In this document: positions 58,396 to 64,000 of the stretch, one piece after another
Position numbering within the stretch: position 1 is the stretch's first letter
Layout: each line of letters opens with the position of its first letter
NCBI GenBank assembly: GCA_964019335.1
Contig: OZ025710.1
Span: 1 to 64,000, forward strand
Source: Diplonema japonicum
Taxonomy: Eukaryota > Euglenozoa > Diplonemea > Diplonemida > Diplonemidae
Direction of reading: 5' to 3'
DNA length: 64,000 nucleotides
The notes under the pieces: model-generated
The model's database searches: none
The model's input: only the letters and a program-made list of their open reading frames with translations
Told to the model about the DNA's origin: nothing
Translations under genes and position numbers: made by a program

Positions 58396-59206
58396 TAAAT
58401 AAATACATATCAAACTATTTAAAAAGGACGAGGCGCGCTAGACTACTAGCGATCAACAAAAAGAAAGAAATTATATCGCAAAGGGAATTTTAAGGTGCCA
58501 CACCACCCTACCCTTGTCTTCTATCGAAAAAGAAAAAAAAAACTTTTTTTTTTTTTGGCCCCAAATCAAAAATCAGTTTTTGGTGGACGAAAGCTCGTTT
58601 GAGCAGTACTAATTAAGACGAGTTCGGGAGTCCGCAACAAAGTGTTTATCAATATGGTCCTTTAATGGCTAAATAAACTTTCTTTTTTAAAAAAGACTCT
58701 TACAAGTCTCCCGGCTCAGCCCATGTGCCGGCCGGCAACGTGCAAGGAGTAGGAGTGGTGGGAAGGGAAGACGAGCAAAACGCTGTTCGCCAGAGAGACC
58801 TTTTTTTTCTTCCTCCTTTTTTTTTTTTTTTTTTTCCCCTTCTTCATCCAACTCATTTTTCTCATCTATTTCACGCTCTCTGGGGAAAAAAAAAAGAAAA
58901 AAAGAGTGTTGTTTTGTTACTCCCCCCCCCCCCTTTTCCTCTAACCCCTAAAGGCCCGGAGCCTATCTACGGTCCCCCCCCCCCCCCCCCCCCATTTTCG
59001 TGTTGCTTTAAATACTCAAAAAAAGGGCAGCATGCAACCATAGGAAGGTGCAAGGAAAGGGTAAACGGTACTAAAATTTTCAATTCCAGGTGCCAGATTC
59101 AGATGAGAACACTTAACTATGTGTGTAAGAGGGGGGTTGAGGGTGTACTTTTTATGTCCGATTTTGGGGGGTCTTGTCGTGGGGGGTCCGTGGAGTTATG
59201 GCTGGG
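58396..59206. other. Spacer with C- and T-tracts
   Basis: T-tract near 58813-58835 and C-tracts near 58922-58933 and 58975-58993. No supported gene. Open frames here depend on homopolymers. Confidence 0.55.
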
Positions 59207-60160
59207 CTAAAAAGGGCAGCATTCAGCCCTATTTGGTGCCCTGAACTCTAGGATTGAGGTTAAGGGGGTTTTGCAACAGGGGCACCACGTTTGCACCTTC
59301 TTCCCGCACCCAGGAACAGCACAGAGCACCCTCCTCACCTTCGTTCCGTTCACCATGGTCTCGGAGGTGTGATTTAGGGTCAAATCGAGACGTTTTGGGT
59401 ATTTCTGAGTGAGTGAATCCTCATTGCTAGCGTGTTTGCGCTTGGGGGTCGGTGACGGTGTTGTCGGGGGGTGTGTGCTATCGGTTTTTGGGGCATGAGT
59501 GAGAGCTTGCCAACAAGTTCTTCTTTGAAGCTCGGGAAGCCATAATTTTTGCCACATTCCCTGCTTTTCTTCCAGATTATGGAGGAGTTGGCAACACAGC
59601 TTTCCAGGACCCAATAAAAAACCACCATGGTCCACTTCCGGGTTTTCATATGCCGAACTCCAGTCCCCTGGAGCTGGTCTTGCCGGTCAGGGGTCGACAG
59701 CAAACCCTTAGGAGTCGACAGTACGCATGACTAGGTCCTGTGTTGTGGACTTCTTGCTGAAAATGTTGAAATTCGCCAGGTAACCGTTTTATGAGTCGCA
59801 TGTAGCGATTACCTTGATGCCACCGAGTTGCTTTTTCGTGGTGCCATGACTTTTATTGTTGTCGGGATAACACTGTCGTCAACAGACAACCACTTGCCAG
59901 GGGTCCGCACAGTCCTACACCGGTTGGCAATGATGTCAAGAAACCTGCACATGAGGTGCAGTTCCAGGCCTTCCAAATGTTTTCCGGGTTGTCGAAGGTG
60001 AGGTAGCGCTGTATGTCAACGAATCGGTTTGCTCATTTTCTCAAAAGCCGGGATGGTTAAATTAGAATTTGTTGTCCAGTAGCTCTTCATGTTCGGTGCC
60101 GAGCGTAAACCCATTAACAGGACCAACCCAAGCCAAATTTTGTACTCTGGGATGGAAAGA
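59207..60160 (-). pseudogene. Decayed piggyBac-type transposase
   Basis: Reading the minus strand across several frames gives, in family order, EYKIWLGLVLLMG and MSKPIR (helical N-terminal part), KWLSVDDSVIPT (first catalytic Asp region), VIATCDS-stop-NGYL (second core strand), KWTMVVFYWVLESCVANS (C-terminal helices) and a Cys-rich end, RVLCAVPGCGKK ... CPCCKTPL. These are the landmarks of piggyBac (DDE_Tnp_1_7) transposases. At least four in-frame stops and several frame changes break it, so it is inactive. Weaker N-terminal remnants may reach about 60430. No terminal inverted repeats or TTAA duplications could be assigned. Confidence 0.75.
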
Positions 60161-60647
60161 TTCAGATTCCGCTGTTTTTTTGAATCGAAACGACCGTTCG
60201 TGGAAGAAACTATGAGCTCAAGGACCGCGTGTGCAAAAAAAAGATTAAAAACACCCTCCTCATTGGCCGCTTCACCTAGAGGTGTCCTAAGCCCACCTTT
60301 TCACAGAAATGATATGTTTTGGGCCTTTGGGAGTATTTCTCCCACCCAAGCATCGTTTCCGGCCCCTCTTTGACCGCCTCATCGTCTTTTTCTTCTTTAT
60401 CTGACCAGTCGGGGGAGACTCACGTTTTCGCTGCTATTTTGGCCATCTGATTTCATTTTAAGCCAACCCTGCCGGTTTCAATTAAAACAAAACTTTTAAC
60501 GCAAAACCAAGACAAAATAAACCGCGCAACAATGCCATATTTTGAAGTCCAGGGGCCGTGTTCAAAAAAAAGTACTTAGCGAAAAAGCAAATTTTGAAAT
60601 AAGGACAAAAACGTCCGTGCGGGCCTTTAGGGGCTAAGGAATATTTA

Positions 60648-60684
<37 letters not shown>

Positions 60685-60802
60685 CAACGCCTTAGAAGAT
60701 GCTCTCGCACCTTTCTTTCGCTTCGGTTATGTAAATTTCCTAAAAAGAAATGGAAGGGAAAATCAGGAGGGAGGGAGGGAAAAGGGGGGGAGAGGTTCGG
60801 TG

Positions 60803-60871
60803 TTGTGCGCACGAGCGGTATTTTACCTAATAAAATAGCTCTTTACGCTGCCATCAACTAGTTGTTAGTCC
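60803..60871. repeat. Degenerate direct repeat, copy 1
   Basis: It starts TTGTGCGCACGAGCGGTATTT and ends CATCAACTAGTT. A diverged second copy begins 150 bases further on. Confidence 0.75.
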
Positions 60872-60896
60872 CGACAATAATGTTGTAATAAAAAAG

Positions 60897-60931
<35 letters not shown>

Positions 60932-60952
60932 CCAGTTTGGAGCTTCATTTGT

Positions 60953-61015
60953 TTGTGCGCACGAGCGGTATTTTTTACCAAGCAACATTACTCACTACGC
61001 CGCCATCAACTAGTT
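60953..61015. repeat. Degenerate direct repeat, copy 2
   Basis: It has the same two ends as copy 1 (TTGTGCGCACGAGCGG and GCCATCAACTAGTT), with a diverged middle. It lies just past the 3' end of the LINE reading frame and may be a 3' UTR repeat. Confidence 0.75.
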
Positions 61016-61166
61016 TCGATGATTTTTTGGAAAAAAAAAAAAGGAAAAAAAAACCCACCTTCTTTTTTCTCTTTGTCGAACAAAGACCAAATATAGTAGA
61101 AGAAACAAAAAAAAAAGAGATGAGATAAAGGAGGTTCCTGTTTTGGAACGTCCCCCTTGTCTCTAC

Positions 61167-64000
61167 TTATCTACCCCTTTCTCCCTTCTGGGGCCTCGGC
61201 CTTTCTTTCTTTTTTGGCTGTGTTGCCTTCCTCAAAGTATCCTCCCTTTCTTCTTGCCACTTTCTGCCCAGTTTCTTAAGGTCCTTCTTGGTTTTCTCTG
61301 ATGCAAAAACTGGCCTTCTGTTCCATCCCAGACTCTTCTTCGCACCTATGGTTCTAAGCGCGTGGTTCTTCTGGCTCTCCGCTGGGAAGATCCGCTTGCC
61401 TCTGACCTTCTTCTGTATGCGTGCTGTGTCCCACCCCTCTTGGATTCTTTCCAGGAGGCCGTGGAAACTCCGCGCTTTCTTCTGTATCATGTCTAGATCA
61501 CCCTTCTTCCCCGTGATCGGCTCGACGCCCAGCGTGTTCTCGAAGTCTAGTACGAGTTCCATTGTGGTGACTGTCGTCTTCCTCGGTCCATCGTACCACT
61601 TCAGCTTTTTGAGCCACTTGACGATGTCTTCACCGTGCTTCATCATCAGGCTCCCGCTCACATGCTTCCTCAGCTCCTTCCATTCAGGTGGCGCATGAGC
61701 GTTTCCTTCCGTTATCTGTTCCCAGGGGTGCGTCGTGTACGTTTCTAGCTTTCTCTTGTCCTGGAGAAGCTGGTCCCGTTTTGCCACCACTTCCAGCAGG
61801 TAGTATTGCGTCTTCCTCAGCCGGTGTTGGTGTGTTCGGTGATCACGCGGGAGCGTTCCATGTAGCTGCATGCAGATTGGCATTTCCGTCTTGCTGGCCA
61901 CTACTTCTGCATGTACTTCCTTCTGTTGCACCTCCTTCGCCACACTGCATTCCCATAATGCGTGTCGCAGCATGTTGCTCTCGTCCTCCTCCGCACCGCA
62001 CGCGTCGCATGTGACTTCGTCTGTTGTTGGTCTCTTGTTCACACGCTCGTGTGTCTCGTCCCCTTCCTCTTCCGAGCTGTCCTCGCTTTCGCTCTGCTCG
62101 CCCTCTGGGGGTGGTACCCGTCTGGTGATTTTGTCCTGGTACCACGCCTTTGGGTGGGTGTAGAAAACCCCTCCCGCCACGATCCTCCGGAGGTCTCTCG
62201 CTGCCATTGCTCCTTGTGGTCCGAGTCTCATCAGCTCTCGCCACAGGTCGTTCGTGCGTGGGTCTGCGCCCCGGTCTAACCCCTCCATCGAGCGTCTTCT
62301 GTCCTGTATGTGTTCCGCACGTCCCGACCTTAGCTTTTCTCGCACTACATGTGCGAATTTGTCCTTGTTCTCAGCTAGCATTTCGGTGAACTGCCCCCAG
62401 TTTGTGCTGATCTTCGGGAGCCACCGCTTCATCGCGTTGCCTATCGGGCCCAAAGGTGTCGTTCTTGTCGGGTCTTGGTACCCTTTGGCAAGTCTCTGGC
62501 ACCGCTCCCACACCTCTCCCAATTTTCGTCTCGTTCTGTATATGGCTGCTAGTGCTCTGTAGGGCGCTGCTACCTCTGGGTCGTGTGTGTGTCCGCTGAA
62601 CAGGTTTGACAGCACCGCCGCTGGTGATCTTGTTCTGTACCTCGGTCCCCACAAGGCGTATGTCGCGGTTGATGTGAGCGATTTGAGGTATCCTTCCGAC
62701 GGCGGCGCGAATGCAACATCATACAGACAGCTGGGTAGCACCGTTGTTCGCAGGACTTCCGCTTTCTGCCAGAAAGAGAGCTGAGTGGTCGCGAGCCTCC
62801 GTAGCGTGTCGCCCGCCGCCCTGGCCCTGGTGTTGTCCGTCTGCGTCTGACCATCCGTGCGTATCCTCGCCCCCAGGATCTTGATCTTGTTCGTGGACCG
62901 CAGCTGCCTTCCTGCTACCTCTATCCCTGGTGCCTTCGCTCCTGCTGCGAACACTTCGGACTTCTTCGTGTTGAGCTCCATGCCAACTATGTCGCAGAAT
63001 GCGGATGCACTGCCCGTGGCTTTTTGTAGTACTTCTGCTAGTTTCGCCAACAGGTATGCGTCGTCCGCATACGACAGAGTCTCCGCTCCCGTTCGTTCCT
63101 CCACACTCCTCATCAAGACCGCTAGTAGAGCGTTGATCATGATGATGGAGATCGGGCACCCTTGCAGGATTCCGTTTGTGGTTGTGAACTCCTCGCCTAC
63201 TCCTGTCGCGTATCTGAATCTCCTTCTGAGACCCTTGTACATCCCTTCTAACGCTCTCAGGATACCTTTGTCCATTCCCATCCGTTCCATCAGCTTCAGC
63301 ACCAGTTGTTGTGGAACTGTGTCAAAACACTTGGCGAAGTCTAGTGCGACACCCAACAACGGTGTCTTGTCCATCGCTGCTTCCTCTATCCTGGTGCAGA
63401 TGTCCATGAGAACGTCCTCTGTCCCATGTCTGGCCCTAAACCCGTGTTGAGTTTTGTGGATCCAGGATTCTTGCCATTCGAGAATATCACCAAGCCTTGT
63501 GCACGCCCATAATCTGTACACTGCCGACGTGACTGTTATGGGCCGATGCTCGAGTGGTCCTGCGTTCTTGGTCTTCGGGATAAGGGTCACCAGAGCTGTC
63601 AACGCCGACTCCGGCCATTTTCCTGTCTCCTCTACCTCATTGAGGAAAACAGCCCATGCGTCCAATATGGATACTGGTAGCCTTCGTAGCTCTGCCATCC
63701 GCCAGCCGTCTACCCCCGCTGCGCTTCTGGCCGTCTTTTTCTTCAGCACCTGCTTCAGGCGTATCCCAGTGATCGGTGTCCACACCATGTCTCTTTTTTC
63801 GATGTACGCACCGTACTCCTTCTCGAATGTTGCGTACGCGGGCTGGGGCTTGTCTCTGTATTTCGCAAAGACATGTTCCCAATGTTCCCTCATTGTCCTG
63901 TCCAATTCCTGCGGGTTTGCAATCGTGTCCTTTTCCATCTCCACAGTTGCTGTCCCCCGCTTGTCCTCGATTCCTTTCGCGCTGTCCACGAGCTCCTTCG
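61167..64000 (-). CDS. Non-LTR retrotransposon (LINE) reverse transcriptase, 5' end outside window
   Basis: The frame is open to the right edge, so at least 944 codons are visible. Reverse-transcriptase blocks appear in order: SAAGVDGW; LIPKTKNAGPLEHRPITV; GVALDFAKCFDTVP (first catalytic Asp); GILQGCPISIIMINALLAVL; LSYADDAYLL (catalytic Asp pair); GMELNTKKSEVF; and KILGARI (thumb side). A CCHC-like motif, CDACG ... LRHALWEC, lies about two thirds along, as in the C-terminal zinc-finger region of many LINEs. A basic tail ends at TAG/TAA near 61167. No stops or frameshifts are visible, so it may be a recent insertion. The endonuclease expected upstream would be beyond 64000. No poly-A tail on the minus strand marks its 3' end clearly. 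Confidence 0.92.
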   Translation of the reverse strand, partial: KELVDSAKGIEDKRGTATVEMEKDTIANPQELDRTMREHWEHVFAKYRDKPQPAYATFEKEYGAYIEKRDMVWTPITGIRLKQVLKKKTARSAAGVDGWRMAELRRLPVSILDAWAVFLNEVEETGKWPESALTALVTLIPKTKNAGPLEHRPITVTSAVYRLWACTRLGDILEWQESWIHKTQHGFRARHGTEDVLMDICTRIEEAAMDKTPLLGVALDFAKCFDTVPQQLVLKLMERMGMDKGILRALEGMYKGLRRRFRYATGVGEEFTTTNGILQGCPISIIMINALLAVLMRSVEERTGAETLSYADDAYLLAKLAEVLQKATGSASAFCDIVGMELNTKKSEVFAAGAKAPGIEVAGRQLRSTNKIKILGARIRTDGQTQTDNTRARAAGDTLRRLATTQLSFWQKAEVLRTTVLPSCLYDVAFAPPSEGYLKSLTSTATYALWGPRYRTRSPAAVLSNLFSGHTHDPEVAAPYRALAAIYRTRRKLGEVWERCQRLAKGYQDPTRTTPLGPIGNAMKRWLPKISTNWGQFTEMLAENKDKFAHVVREKLRSGRAEHIQDRRRSMEGLDRGADPRTNDLWRELMRLGPQGAMAARDLRRIVAGGVFYTHPKAWYQDKITRRVPPPEGEQSESEDSSEEEGDETHERVNKRPTTDEVTCDACGAEEDESNMLRHALWECSVAKEVQQKEVHAEVVASKTEMPICMQLHGTLPRDHRTHQHRLRKTQYYLLEVVAKRDQLLQDKRKLETYTTHPWEQITEGNAHAPPEWKELRKHVSGSLMMKHGEDIVKWLKKLKWYDGPRKTTVTTMELVLDFENTLGVEPITGKKGDLDMIQKKARSFHGLLERIQEGWDTARIQKKVRGKRIFPAESQKNHALRTIGAKKSLGWNRRPVFASEKTKKDLKKLGRKWQEEREDTLRKATQPKKKERPRPQKGERGR

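Larger units (their letters stand above)
60161..61166. other. Mobile-element flank with poly-A tracts
   Basis: It may include the front of the piggyBac relic, then poly-A tracts at about 60646-60683 and 60895-60925, the duplicated motif at 60803/60953, and the presumed 3' UTR of the LINE, where GTTCC and GGAAC near 61133-61149 could form a small hairpin. Confidence 0.5.

Overview
The window is nuclear DNA from a microbial eukaryote. It has GT-AG spliceosomal introns, uses TAA, TAG and TGA as stops, and carries long poly-A, poly-T and poly-C tracts between genes. It also holds a LINE-type reverse transcriptase and a decayed piggyBac-type transposase. The lineage cannot be fixed from the sequence. 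All convincing genes lie on the minus strand. Those with a clear ATG have a pyrimidine-AG acceptor-like site just upstream, and two gene pairs are separated by only 47 and 68 bases. That layout resembles polycistronic transcription with spliced-leader trans-splicing, but this is an inference.

Layout. Positions 1-779 are a telomere-like octamer array (TTTGCGGG), with its G-rich strand running into the window. Positions 780-4923 are repeat-rich, low-complexity DNA with two damaged AlkB-like 2OG-Fe(II) oxygenase relics, one of them flanked by a 39-bp direct repeat. Positions 4924-6810 encode a secreted tyrosinase with a Pro/Thr linker. After about 2 kb of AT-rich spacer, positions 8900-47908 form one uninterrupted 39-kb reading frame. 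It encodes a predicted 13,002-residue type I membrane protein with 18 von Willebrand A (vWA) domains, about 32 EGF-like units, two C-type lectin domains, well over a hundred Cys-rich C-x-W units and one C-terminal transmembrane segment. A decayed piece of the same gene lies upstream, near 48.2 kb.

Positions 48829-57103 hold a tight three-gene cluster: a HEAT/zinc-ribbon protein and two tandem paralogues with a calponin-homology (CH) domain, SH3-like motifs and a coiled coil. The downstream paralogue has nine very short introns (31-41 nt); the other two genes and the giant gene show none. Positions 57104-64000 are mobile-element territory: a foldback repeat, the piggyBac relic, a short duplicated motif, and a non-LTR retrotransposon reverse transcriptase that runs off the right edge.

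Working together: the tyrosinase and the giant vWA/EGF/lectin protein are neighbours on one strand and both look exported. A plausible but unproven reading is a surface adhesion or wall system in which the tyrosinase oxidises tyrosines to make adhesive or cross-linked protein. The CH/coiled-coil pair looks cytoskeletal and unrelated to that.
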